DNA from: Desulfosporosinus acididurans
GTDB lineage: Bacteria > Bacillota > Desulfitobacteriia > Desulfitobacteriales > Desulfitobacteriaceae
Length of the DNA stretch: 64,000 nt
Assembly (NCBI RefSeq): GCF_001029285.1
Contig: NZ_LDZY01000008.1
Coordinates: 1-64,000, forward strand
Direction of reading: 5' to 3'
A program made the translations under genes and the position numbers. The first letter of the stretch is position 1. Every line of letters starts with the position of its first letter. Under the pieces are notes generated by a model. It worked only from the letters and a program-made list of their open reading frames with translations. It was not told the DNA's origin and made no database searches. Of the stretch, positions 1 to 8,579 are shown piece after piece.

Positions 1-412
<412 letters not shown>

Positions 413-530
413 AAAAAGATACAAAGCAAAGGGAACGTGGCTCAAATGGTTCCGAGAAGACGAAGCTAGAAAAAGACTCTATGTAGTTTTGAGAGAACAG
501 AGTTCGAAAAGGACAACTGAATCTCAGAGA

Positions 531-647
531 TCTGGTGATCATGCCGGAGGGGTTCCACCCGTTTCCATACCGAACACGGAAGTTAAGACCTCCAGGGCCG
601 ATAATACTTGGGGCGCAGGCTCCTGGGAAAGTAGGTCATCGCCAGGT
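531..647 (+). rRNA. 5S ribosomal RNA
   Basis: A 117-base stretch carries conserved 5S features: a start of TCTGGTGATCATG, the loop sequence CCATACCGAACACGGAAGTTAAG, read in two parts near 565-587, and an end CATCGCCAGGT that pairs with the start. Its position ~118 bases after the 23S end and directly before a terminator fits the end of an rRNA operon. Confidence 0.96.
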
Positions 648-657
648 AAAACAAGCA

Positions 658-690
658 ACAGACTGCCATAATGGTAGTCTGTTTGTGTTT
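658..690 (+). terminator. rRNA operon terminator
   Basis: A 10-bp stem (ACAGACTGCC at 658-667 with GGTAGTCTGT at 673-682, one G-T pair) has a 5-base loop and is followed by a T-rich tail. It lies 10 bases after the 5S gene. Confidence 0.85.
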
Positions 691-717
691 CATGAAAGAA
701 GTGAAAGATATTGGGTC

Positions 718-840
718 CCACACTGCAGGAGAAGGCGTCACTGGATGCAGTGTGGCGAAAAGCTCGTACTTCGCCACGAAGTGAATCTCTAGGGTTGGTG
801 GCTCGGCGAAACCCTCCACCGGAGGCTTTCGTGCTTTTTG
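718..840 (+). other. Structured RNA candidate, copy A (leader of the DUF457 gene)
   Basis: This stretch holds several stems. CCACACTGCA (718-727) pairs with TGCAGTGTGG (746-755). GTGGCGAA (752-759) pairs with TTCGCCAC (770-777) and shares four bases with the first stem, so the two exclude each other. A third option pairs GCCAC (773-777) with GTGGC (798-802), enclosing AAGT and a 4-bp AATC/GGTT stem. Last comes an 11-bp hairpin (807-831, one mismatch, loop ACC) followed by TGCTTTTTG, which looks like an intrinsic terminator. The 773-831 part has a homologue with matching stems at 1615-1674. The family is not recognised. It could be a cis-regulatory leader or the RNA scaffold of an IS200/IS605-type element. 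Confidence 0.5.
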
Positions 841-884
841 TATACACTGAGAGAAAACCAAAAAACTCTATAATATGAAAGGCG

Positions 885-1571
885 ATGATTAGACAGATTA
901 TGATGGGCAAAACGCATATCGCCATTGGTTTGGCAGCTGCAACATTCACAGCGCCTATGCTAAGATGGCCAGGGCTTGATAACGGTTTACTAACTTTTGC
1001 CGTATCTGCTGGAGCAGTGGTGTTAGGAAGTCTCGCGCCGGACCTCGATCAACCAGGAAGTACTGCGACCAAAGAAATTGCAGGCCCCTTTGGAAAGAGT
1101 CGAATTGCGGCAATGCTGGGAGGTGCGGCCGCAATCTATATCAGCGATAAAATCAATCTTAAGTTCAACGGCTATGATTTTCGTCTAGCCATCATGGTAA
1201 TCGGGATTATTCTATTGATCATGGCTTTTATAAAACATCGTGGCATAACCCATTCACTGATTGGAATAATTGCCGCTTGGTATGCATTTAACACATTGCA
1301 AGGGCTAACCATTTACAAGCACTATATAGGCATACCCATAGTTGAGCCTTTTATGGTTGGATACATAGTCCATATTGCAGCAGATTTCTTTTCCGGCGGA
1401 ATAGCACCTTTGTATCCCTTCGTTAAAAAAAGAATCAAGTTCCCAGTCTCCATTAAAACCGGTGGAATTTTAGACAAGTTGCTGATCCGATATCTGGCGC
1501 TTTTCCTGGCGATTGTCAGGATGTTGAATATGTCCAATAAGCTTATGGCTTTCGTTGTTAGAAAGGGGTGA
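885..1571 (+). CDS. DUF457/YdjM-type metal-dependent hydrolase-like membrane protein
   Basis: This 228-residue membrane protein belongs to the DUF457 (YdjM) group. Visible family motifs are GKTH near the start, LGSLAPDLDQPGS around residues 48-60, KHRGITHS around 117-124 and HIAADFF around 163-169. The His/Asp residues suggest a metal site at the membrane. Several hydrophobic segments are present. E. coli YdjM is an SOS-linked inner-membrane protein, but the reaction is unknown. The start is uncertain. ATG 885 has GAAAGG only two bases upstream, while ATG 900 and 903 give the family-like start MGKTH but are too far from it. The gene lies alone, between the two copies of the RNA-like motif. 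Confidence 0.8.
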   Translation: MIRQIMMGKTHIAIGLAAATFTAPMLRWPGLDNGLLTFAVSAGAVVLGSLAPDLDQPGSTATKEIAGPFGKSRIAAMLGGAAAIYISDKINLKFNGYDFRLAIMVIGIILLIMAFIKHRGITHSLIGIIAAWYAFNTLQGLTIYKHYIGIPIVEPFMVGYIVHIAADFFSGGIAPLYPFVKKRIKFPVSIKTGGILDKLLIRYLALFLAIVRMLNMSNKLMAFVVRKG

Positions 1572-1596
1572 TCTGTGGGTCCTTCGTTAACTTCAG

Positions 1597-1674
1597 GTGG
1601 TAGAGTCATCCTTCGCCGCTAAGTATTCCTATTGGGAAAGGCGGCTCGGCAATAATGTCCACTGGACATTATTG
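1597..1674 (+). other. Structured RNA candidate, copy B
   Basis: This is the second copy of the fold seen at 752-831. GTGG (1597-1600) is followed by CTTCGCC. GCCGC (1615-1619) pairs with GCGGC (1641-1645) around AAGT and a TTCC/GGAA stem-loop. The segment ends with TCGGC and a perfect 11-bp hairpin (1650-1674, loop ACT). Stem sequences differ from copy A but pairing, loop sizes and the AAGT and TCGGC elements are kept. Unlike copy A there is no T-run after the last hairpin. Instead an IS605-end-like repeat begins eight bases later. Confidence 0.5.
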
Positions 1675-1678
1675 TATC

Positions 1679-1718
1679 TGAAGCCCCGATGTTTAGTTTT
1701 AGCTGAAACGAGTTCACT
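1679..1718 (+). repeat. Dispersed repeat family 2, copy at 1.7 kb
   Basis: The core is GAAGCCCCGATG ... AGCTGAAACGAGTTCACTT, with a degenerate hairpin (TTTAG...AGCTGAAA). A close match lies at 37599-37637 and a partial one at 63011-63039. The layout, a G/C-rich start, a hairpin and a TTCAC end, resembles the right end of IS200/IS605-family elements. No transposase is next to it. Confidence 0.5.
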
Positions 1719-1780
1719 TTAAAAAGCCTTTGTTTCCGAGAAAAAATATGAGATGATATAGACCGAAGGTGGGTGATTTA

Positions 1781-1966
1781 ATGGAAGACATTGAGGGCAT
1801 TGGGGAACCGGATAAAACTGTCTCCGATCGTTTGGCTATCGACAGTTATTTTGTTACTGTAAATGAGTCTGGAAGGTTAAAAAAGATATGGACGTGGATT
1901 GCTATAACTTCCTTTTTGATAGGTACGAGTATGTCAATTATAAGCTTTCTTCAGAAGATAAGATAA
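1781..1966 (+). CDS. Small single-pass membrane protein, unknown function
   Basis: This is a 61-residue protein with an acidic N-terminal half (MEDIEGIGEPDK) and one hydrophobic segment near residues 35-55 (WIAITSFLIGTSMSIISF). It ends in a short basic tail. ATG 1781 was chosen because GAAGGTGGG lies about seven bases upstream. An upstream GTG at 1769 would fall inside that ribosome binding site. A strong terminator follows, so it looks like a one-gene unit. No family is recognised. Confidence 0.6.
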   Translation: MEDIEGIGEPDKTVSDRLAIDSYFVTVNESGRLKKIWTWIAITSFLIGTSMSIISFLQKIR

Positions 1967-2002
1967 CTATTAAATAATAGTTTTTGCGATGAGCATAAAT
2001 AT

Positions 2003-2066
2003 AAAACAGCAGCCTTAAAGAACTGTTCCCAAGGGGAGCGTGTCTTAGAGGCTGCTGTTTTATTGT
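2003..2066 (+). terminator. Intrinsic terminator
   Basis: AAAACAGCAGCCT (2003-2015) pairs with AGGCTGCTGTTTT (2049-2061), with an inner GTTCCC...GGGGAGC element in the loop, and the T-rich sequence TATTGTTCTT follows. It ends the small gene before it. Confidence 0.85.
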
Positions 2067-2264
2067 TCTTAGTAGACAATTTTATTTAAAAAACGAAATA
2101 AAAGTAATGTTTTGCCCTACAAAATGAGCCAAATATTTCCAGTTGTTTGGTATATAGTAATACATAGGATGGATATCGCATAAAGATTAAATTGTGTTGA
2201 TATTTAACAGAGATTTAAATCTTTTATCCTTTAAAAAATACAAATGTTAAGGAAGTCATAAATC

Positions 2265-4575
2265 ATGGTTATAATTGAAAACCCCAAAGGCAGTCGAATT
2301 GGTCGAATTATTAAGTATTGCTTATTTGCTCTGTTAACTTTGACCATCATAGTATCAAGTGTTCTTGGAGTCCTATATGTGGTATATAAACCTGCTATAG
2401 ATTTAGCCAAGGAACAGGCAATTATTAAAGTAAGAAATATAGACCAGCTAACCTTTAAGAGAGCTGGCAGCACCTTAATATTGGATAAGGACAATAAGCC
2501 AATTGCCAAGTTAGGCTTAAGCGGTTATAACTATGTAGACCTAACCGATGTATCTAATTATGTACCTCAAGGGTATATCGCGGTTGAAGATAAGAATTTC
2601 TTTACGGAAGGAGCTTTAGATTATAAAGAAACGATAAAGGCCGGTATATTGTACTTGCTGAACAGAGGTAAAGCAACAGTAGGTGGTTCGACGATCACTC
2701 AGCAAGTTGCCAAAAATGTGTTGCTTACACAAGAAAGAACGGTTTCGCGCAAGTTAACTGAAATATTCATAGCGTTCGACTTGACAAAACGATATACGAA
2801 AGAGCAAATCATGGAGTTCTATATTAACAATTGTTACTATGGTGAAGGGTGCTATGGAATAGAAAGTGCTGCTCGGTACTTTTTCTCAAAACCCGCTTCT
2901 AAGCTAACTTTGGCAGAAGCAGCAACTCTTTGTGGAATGTCTAATAATCCTTCGCTGTTTAACCCTGTTACTAATCCGAAAAAGGCGACACAACGAAGAA
3001 ATATAGTCCTCAATGTCATGCTGGAACAAGGAAAAATATCACAAGCTGAGTATGATGAAGCAAAGGATAGTAAGTTAACTCTCACAATTCACAAACCCGT
3101 AGCAACACCTGAAAATTATATGACAAGCTACGCTATTGATTGTACAGTGAGGGCGTTGATGGAACAAGATGGCTTCCAATTTAATTATTCATTTAAGACA
3201 GACGATGAAAGAAATAATTATGAGTCTGAATATAAAGAAATTTACTCCCGGTATGATAAACGAGTCCGCAGCGGTGGGTACACAATTCACACCTCGCTTG
3301 ATCCTGCCAAACAATCCCTATTGCAATCATCTCTGGATAATGGCCTGCAGGATTTTACGGATATCAATCCTGCAAATAATAAATTCAGTATGCAAGGGGC
3401 AGCGGTTTCAATTGATAATAAAACGGGTTATGTAGCAGCAATTGTAGGAGGGAGAGGCGATCAGGATGTGTATAATCGGGCCTTTCTGAGTTATCGGCAA
3501 CCGGGTTCATCAATTAAACCGTTACTGGATTATGCTCCTGCCTTCGAATTAGGTTATCATCCTCTGTCTCGGATAACTGATCAATATATTCCTAATGGTC
3601 CGTGCAACGAAGAAAACCGATACTATGGGCCTGTAAGTATTCGATTGGCAACGGAAATGTCTCTTAATACCGTTGCTTACCAGGTATTGGCAAAAATAAA
3701 ACCTCAAACGGGGTTGGCCTATTTAGAGGCGATGAGGTATGCGGGGCTTCTATACTTTAGCGAACGGCGGAAGGTATGTTCAGCCTAGTTGTGTCACAAA
3801 GATTGACAATCTGGGGCAAACGATTTATAAAAACAGCCGAGAAGTGAAAACGATTTATTCACCGGAATCTGCCTATATGATGACAGATATTCTTAAAGGA
3901 GTTATCAGTTCGAACTATGGCACTGGGCACAATTTAAAAATTGATGGCCAAATAGTTGCCGGGAAAACTGGTACTACGGAAAACAGTAAAGATGGATGGT
4001 TCTGCGGTTATTCATCATACTATACAACCGTTGTATGGTGCGGGTATGATATCCCCAAGGAAGTTGACAATTTGTTCGGCTCTACCTATCCTGGACACAT
4101 TTGGTTGAACTATATGACCAAGATACATGAAGGTCTCCCCAAAGCAGATTTTCTCCAACCACAGGGAATTGTTTTTAAAACTATTGATTGGCGGGGTAAT
4201 CCTACCGACTTTGACACAGGAACTCAAGATATGTTTTCTAAAACTTGTTTAGAGAAGGGTTTAGGGGGGCAGATCGGCGTGAACGCGTCGCAGTCTGCAA
4301 AAGACGGTTCAAATATAACCAATCGAGTAATAACTCCCAAAGAGAATCAAATTCCCCAACCAATGGACCAGGAGACAAAAGCTGAACAAGATGCCGACGC
4401 TGCTCTAGCAGTCCTGGAATCATTAACACCTCAAAGCTCAGCAGAGAATAGGGATGCTGTTTTTTTAGATGCTCAAAATAAGATAGGAAAAATAAAGGAT
4501 AAGGATAGACGTTCTTCCTATCTAGATAGAATAAGTGGTGTGCAGAGAGTATTGGGTATTGAGGGTTCATATTAA
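2265..4575 (+). pseudogene. Class A penicillin-binding protein (PBP1a type), broken by a frameshifting deletion
   Basis: This is a bifunctional peptidoglycan synthase. Residues 15-40 form the membrane anchor. The GT51 transglycosylase follows (VEDKNFF with the catalytic Glu, GGSTITQQ, RKLTEIF). The transpeptidase has its Ser motif GSSIKP and SLN motif in the first frame. KTGTT and the whole C-terminal part lie in another frame, which opens near 3739. The first frame stops at 3786-3788, after YLEAMRYAGLLYFS; the second reads RGFYTLANGGRY. Family members have roughly 25-30 residues between these blocks (the TPLEMA region), and these are absent here, so the cause is a deletion, not a single-base slip. 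The first frame alone would leave a transglycosylase without a complete transpeptidase. Confidence 0.85.
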
Positions 4576-4625
4576 CCAAAGAGTTGATAATTTACCGCTT
4601 AATGTCTTAAAAAGTTTTTTGGTAT

Positions 4626-4646
4626 GACGCTGGATAAGCGTCTTTC
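4626..4646 (+). terminator. Weak intrinsic terminator
   Basis: GACGCT (4626-4631) pairs with AGCGTC (4637-4642) around GGATA, and TTTCTC follows. It is short but well placed, ~50 bases after the PBP stop. Confidence 0.5.
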
Positions 4647-4935
4647 TCATTCTCCAAGAGAATATTAACATGATTAGAGTCAGTAATTTGTGCATTTTGC
4701 ATAAATTTTCGTGCCATAAGGCACTATTTAAAGGTTTTATATCCGAGTATTATATACTTATTTAAGAAGTAAGCAGACCATGCCAATTGTAATTGCTTTT
4801 CGGAACTATAATCAACCTAATCCTTTTGCTCAAATTCGGATGTTAAGGAGATTCGTTGCTTATGAGGAGAAGATAGTAAAGACTATGGAAAATTGGAAAT
4901 TTTCGAGCTTAAGTAAAATTAATGAGGTGATTAGT

Positions 4936-5343
4936 ATGGCAATCGGTTTTAAAATTGACTTTCTGTCCTATCAGGCCAAACATCGCGATTTGTTCCATTC
5001 ATTTTGCTCTACCATTAGCTACTATCTTGAACCTAGAGGTTGGGGAACAGAATTTCCATATTTACTAATCCACTTCTATAATGGAAAGCTTGATTGGGTT
5101 GACGTACCGAAGCTGATAGGTGAGCTTAAAGATATACGTGAAAGATTGAAGTACATAGAAACAACAGATATTATTTTAGATATTGAAGATTTAAGTGAAA
5201 GAGGATCGCTGAGGAAAAGAGAATGCAGTAATTACTCCAATTTAGCGAATTGTTTTCTTGTAAATGATGGCCGGAATTTATTTGATGTTTTGTTAAAGAC
5301 TCTGGAAAATTCATTAATTGAAACTGATAAAGAGATTGCTTAA
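4936..5343 (+). CDS. Imm70-like immunity protein (orphan)
   Basis: This 135-residue cytoplasmic protein resembles the Imm70 family of polymorphic-toxin immunity proteins. The opening GFKIDFLSYQ, the block FHSFCSTISYYLE, then GWGTEFPYLL, KLIGELKDIRERL, DIEDL and NDGRNLFDVLL follow the family order as I recall it. ATG 4936 is preferred because GAGGTG lies six bases upstream. An in-frame ATG at 4780 would add 52 residues unlike the family and lacks a good ribosome binding site. No toxin gene is next to it, so it may protect against toxins of neighbouring strains, or its partner was lost. Confidence 0.65.
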   Translation: MAIGFKIDFLSYQAKHRDLFHSFCSTISYYLEPRGWGTEFPYLLIHFYNGKLDWVDVPKLIGELKDIRERLKYIETTDIILDIEDLSERGSLRKRECSNYSNLANCFLVNDGRNLFDVLLKTLENSLIETDKEIA

Positions 5344-5368
5344 GAAACCCCTCCTTTGTTATCCAAAC

Positions 5369-5408
5369 TTAAGACCCCCACTTCTTCAAGTGGGGGTGGT
5401 TCTCATTT
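5369..5408 (+). repeat. Dispersed hairpin repeat family 1, copy 1 (also a likely bidirectional terminator)
   Basis: A 9-bp stem (CCCCCACTT 5375-5383 with AAGTGGGGG 5388-5396, loop CTTC) is preceded by AAGA and followed by TGGTTCTCATTT. The same unit recurs at 11115-11162 (inverted), 14704-14750 and 62924-62968. It sits between two convergent genes and may serve as their terminator. The form resembles an IS200/IS605 end hairpin. Confidence 0.65.
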
Positions 5409-5789
5409 GTTCAATGAAAACAGGAGAATTTTGTTAACGTTTAACCCATAAATCTCTACTTTAGATAAAAAATTGTTTTCGGCTAACATTTTCCGAGAAA
5501 TGTTTTCAGCTAGTTGTTTGCCTTCTGTATCAGGGTAGATATATGTCAGAATTGTAACAGTTTCTCCGTCGACTTGGATATCTTTAATTAAGGGATACCA
5601 AGAAGCTGAGGAATATGTATGTTTAATAGTTTCTTTGGCAGTGGCAGAAGATATCCTACTAGATGACCCTCTTGTGAGAATGGTGTGCGTAGAAAGTAGG
5701 CCTAAAAGCAAAATGCCTATTATAAATAGTATTAAAACTACCTTCTGGATACCTATGGGCTTAGAATACCAGGTTTCTATACTCTTCAT
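5403..5789 (-). CDS. Hypothetical membrane-anchored protein
   Basis: This 128-residue protein has one transmembrane helix near residues 16-37 (VVLILFIIGILLLGLL) and a probably extracytoplasmic C-terminal domain of ~90 residues containing TVTILTYIYPDTEGKQLAENI. The upstream sequence GGGGTAAG fits a ribosome binding site for ATG 5789. It converges on the Imm70-like gene across the hairpin repeat. No family is recognised. Confidence 0.65.
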   Translation of the reverse strand: MKSIETWYSKPIGIQKVVLILFIIGILLLGLLSTHTILTRGSSSRISSATAKETIKHTYSSASWYPLIKDIQVDGETVTILTYIYPDTEGKQLAENISRKMLAENNFLSKVEIYGLNVNKILLFSLNK

Positions 5790-6386
5790 AAGATCTTACC
5801 CCAATTTCTGCCATTTAAAACAAAAAGCTGCTTTATCCTTAGAATAATTGCTTTTTTGTTAGACGACGGTCCGGAAGCTTGGCGACCATCAGCATTACCT
5901 GGAAGGTCCATAGCTTTGCGCCCTTAATTTTCACTAAGTTTGCTTTTGTCACAATATAAGGGGCTGAATAGATTTCGAATAATCTCGAAATAAAGCATTT
6001 GAAAGAAAATAATGGCGATACTTTTACAATAAGTATAGACAATATACGGGTTAAGTCCTAATGGTAATTGTGATCAATTATAGACGGTATAGGTCATTTA
6101 GCCAAATCAATGGGCCTATAGTCCCATTTGCAGATTCTAGCTCAATTTTGTTCGAAATTTGGATGTAATTTTGAGTAATGCTCACCGAAATGGGAAAAGC
6201 ATAAACGGTGGGGTGGTATTGGAAAGGGGCGTAGACCAAAATGGTTTCTACGCCCTTTCAAATGGTGAAGCACGGGCAAAGACAATGATGAATTGTGAAT
6301 AGTAATTTCTAATACATTACATATAATATTTATATTTTTGAGCTTCTCAGAATTTGTTAAGCTAAAAAGGATTGATTTGGAATCGC
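5790..6386. other. Gene-poor stretch
   Basis: About 600 AT-rich bases lie between the membrane protein and the YeiH-type gene. Apart from the hairpin at 6222-6261 no supported gene was found. Minus-strand open frames at 5839-6042 and 6142-6396 have no family resemblance. Confidence 0.5.
6222..6261 (-). terminator. Hairpin downstream of the yeiH-like gene
   Basis: GGGGCGTAGACCA pairs with TGGTTTCTACGCCC around AAA, giving ~12 pairs with one interruption. On the minus strand it is followed by CTTTCC, a weak T tract. It lies ~125 bases after the yeiH-like stop, so it may end that transcript. Confidence 0.5.
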
Positions 6387-7403
6387 CTAAAACCAAAGTG
6401 TAAAATATGAGAAGGCTGAAAGGACAATTGATGCAATAAGCATGGCCAAAACCGGCCGCAAGGCCCGGCTGCGTAAATTGGATAAATGAACATTGAGGCC
6501 CAGGCCTACCATGGCGGCAGCTAATAAAAACGGACCAATGTCGTTTGAAATTACGGATAAAATATGTTTAGGGATAGGAAAATAGGTACCGATAATACTT
6601 GTAATGAGAAATCCAAGTAAAAACCAGGGAAATGGCGCTTTTTTGGCAGTCTCCTGACCATTTTTACGTGTCCAAAGGGAAAGAATAAGACTTAGAGGAA
6701 TGAGTAAGAAAACTCGACCCAGCTTGGCTAATAAGCCAATCGTTAAGGCTGTTGGTCCTGCCGTTGCCGCAGCCGCAGCAACATGACCAATCTCGTGTAA
6801 ACTAATTCCGCTCCAAATGCCAAATTGAACTGCTGTAATTGGGAGTATGGGGCGAATCAAAGTGTAGCCAATCGCGAACAGAGTGCCTACTAAGGCGATA
6901 ATACCTGCTCCGAGGGCTGTATCCTCATCATCGGCGTTAACAATCGGAGAAACGGCAGCAATAGCAGCAGCACCACATACACCTGTACCGATGCCTAAAA
7001 GAAGGGAGAGCATCTTTTCTCCTTTAAAAAGTTTGGCAAAAAGCAATGTCACACTGATTGCAACAATGATGCTTAAGGTGTCATGAATTAGCAGCAGGCC
7101 TCCTTGGTTTAAAACAATATCAATGTTGAGCTTAAAACCATAAAGAATAATTGCAAAACGAAGGATCTTATGGGCAGAAAATTGTATTCCGGTGCGGATA
7201 TCTTCCGGATAACCGAAAACGTTGCGATACAAAACTGCAATCAAGATTGAGGTGAGCATAGCTCCTATCTTGTCAAATAATGGTAAATCAGAGGCGATTG
7301 TGCCGATCCCTGCAATAACAAAGGTAAACAAAATACCCCCGTACAATTTGAAAAAATTAGATTTTTGTAAAGTGACCGCTGGAATTTCGATGTTATGAGA
7401 CAT
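6387..7403 (-). CDS. YeiH/UPF0324-family putative sulfate exporter
   Basis: This 338-residue protein has about ten hydrophobic segments and belongs to the YeiH (UPF0324, 'putative sulfate exporter') family. Features seen are RFAIILYGFKL, GIGTGVCGAAAIAA and the conserved GISLHEIGHVAAAA with two His residues in the middle of the membrane domain. Transport of sulfate or related sulfur anions is a family-level assumption, not shown by sequence. A LysR regulator is transcribed divergently from the same 190-base intergenic region, as with yeiE next to yeiH in enterobacteria, so regulation by it is likely. Confidence 0.85.
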   Translation of the reverse strand: MSHNIEIPAVTLQKSNFFKLYGGILFTFVIAGIGTIASDLPLFDKIGAMLTSILIAVLYRNVFGYPEDIRTGIQFSAHKILRFAIILYGFKLNIDIVLNQGGLLLIHDTLSIIVAISVTLLFAKLFKGEKMLSLLLGIGTGVCGAAAIAAVSPIVNADDEDTALGAGIIALVGTLFAIGYTLIRPILPITAVQFGIWSGISLHEIGHVAAAAATAGPTALTIGLLAKLGRVFLLIPLSLILSLWTRKNGQETAKKAPFPWFLLGFLITSIIGTYFPIPKHILSVISNDIGPFLLAAAMVGLGLNVHLSNLRSRALRPVLAMLIASIVLSAFSYFTLWF

Positions 7404-7504
7404 TTTTTCAACCCTTCCATGACATACAAAATTTCCTGAAAGCTTTTTAACCCATTGTTCCGGAACAGGTTCATTGTTAAAGACCTTGATTTCAGGTTTC
7501 TGAA

Positions 7505-7529
7505 CTTAAATATAAAGGCTGTATTTAAG
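7505..7529. promoter_or_regulatory. Candidate LysR operator between yeiH-like and lysR genes
   Basis: CTTAAATA (7505-7512) and TATTTAAG (7522-7529) form a perfect 8-bp inverted repeat separated by nine bases. It lies in the divergent intergenic region, 65 bases before the LysR start. Size and place fit a LysR-type site, but binding is inferred. Confidence 0.45.
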
Positions 7530-7593
7530 ACTTACAATCTAGATGTCTAATGTTAAGCATATGGTTATTTAATAGTTAAGGAGGTTAAGAGTC

Positions 7594-8487
7594 TTGATTA
7601 CGGAATCTCTAAAAGTATTTGTGACAGTTATCGAGCAAAATAGTTTTTCTCGCGCTGCTGAAGAGCTGTTTTTATCCCAGCCAAGCGTCAGTCTCCACAT
7701 CCGCAACTTGGAAAATGAGTTCGGTGCCAAACTTCTGCATCGCTCTTCAAGGCGTTTAAGTCTTACTCCGGCCGGAGAAGCCTTATTCCGGCATGCCCGA
7801 GAGATTCTCAGTCATTATGATCAGGCAAAAAGTGAAATTAATGATCTTCGCCATGTCGTCACAGGAGCTTTGAAAATTGGCGCAAGTTTTACAATCGGTG
7901 AATATGTCTTGCCCCGTTTTTTAGCTGAAGTTTCGGAAAATTACCCAAACGTTGAGGTATCAGTAACAATTGCTAATACAGAGGAAATTGCTCAGTTGCT
8001 CCACCAAAACCAACTGGACATTGGGATTGTTGAAGGTCAAGTGAGCCTTCCCGGCATTGAAGAGGAACCATTTATGCATGATGATATGCTTTTGATTGTT
8101 CCTAACGGGCATCCTTTAAGCAAGCTTAGCAAAGTTACCCCTGAAGATCTTCAAGATCAGGTTTGGATTTTAAGAGAGTCTGGTTCAGGAACGCGTTCTT
8201 TCAGCGATGATCTTTTAAAGTCCTTAGGAGTTAAAATAAATCGTTCTTTTGTCTTCAGCAGCAATGAGGGAGTTAAAGAAGCGGTGATTAATGGTCTTGG
8301 GATCACGATTGTATCTCGTCTTGTTGTTCACAAAGAAATAGCGGCTAAGGTAATTAAGACAGTACCGATTAAGACAAAAGAAAAGCTCCAGTTTTCTCGC
8401 AAATTAAGCATTTTGCATAGCCAAGAACCGGCAAGTTCTAAAGCAGTTGGGGAATTTCTGGAGAAATTAAGATTATTTGAATTGTAG
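7594..8487 (+). CDS. LysR-family transcriptional regulator (YeiE/CysL-like)
   Basis: This 297-residue LysR regulator has an N-terminal winged HTH (residues 1-60: FSRAAEELFLSQPSVSLHIRNLE, read as the classic LysR helix-turn-helix) and a C-terminal substrate-binding domain starting near residue 90 (GALKIGASFTIGEYVLP). That domain contains ILRESGSGTR, typical of the CysL/YeiE/CbbR-like branch that often governs sulfur metabolism. TTG 7594 is the start, with AAGGAGGTT seven bases upstream. It is divergent from the yeiH-like gene and probably controls it and itself. The effector is unknown. Confidence 0.85.
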   Translation: MITESLKVFVTVIEQNSFSRAAEELFLSQPSVSLHIRNLENEFGAKLLHRSSRRLSLTPAGEALFRHAREILSHYDQAKSEINDLRHVVTGALKIGASFTIGEYVLPRFLAEVSENYPNVEVSVTIANTEEIAQLLHQNQLDIGIVEGQVSLPGIEEEPFMHDDMLLIVPNGHPLSKLSKVTPEDLQDQVWILRESGSGTRSFSDDLLKSLGVKINRSFVFSSNEGVKEAVINGLGITIVSRLVVHKEIAAKVIKTVPIKTKEKLQFSRKLSILHSQEPASSKAVGEFLEKLRLFEL

Positions 8488-8579
8488 TTATACCTTATAT
8501 TATTTGTTTCTTTATATAAATGGCGCTAAAATATTTAGGTATAATAACTTAAACATCTGAAAGGAACAACTAACAACTT

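Noticed and set aside
869-874. TATAAT as a promoter of the DUF457 gene
   Set aside because: The -10 is good, but the nearest -35-like TTGTAT is 25 bases away and it would put the start inside the coding region.
5839-6396. Minus-strand frames of 67 and 84 residues
   Set aside because: No recognisable domain, poor ribosome binding sites and AT-rich composition; one overlaps the terminator hairpin.
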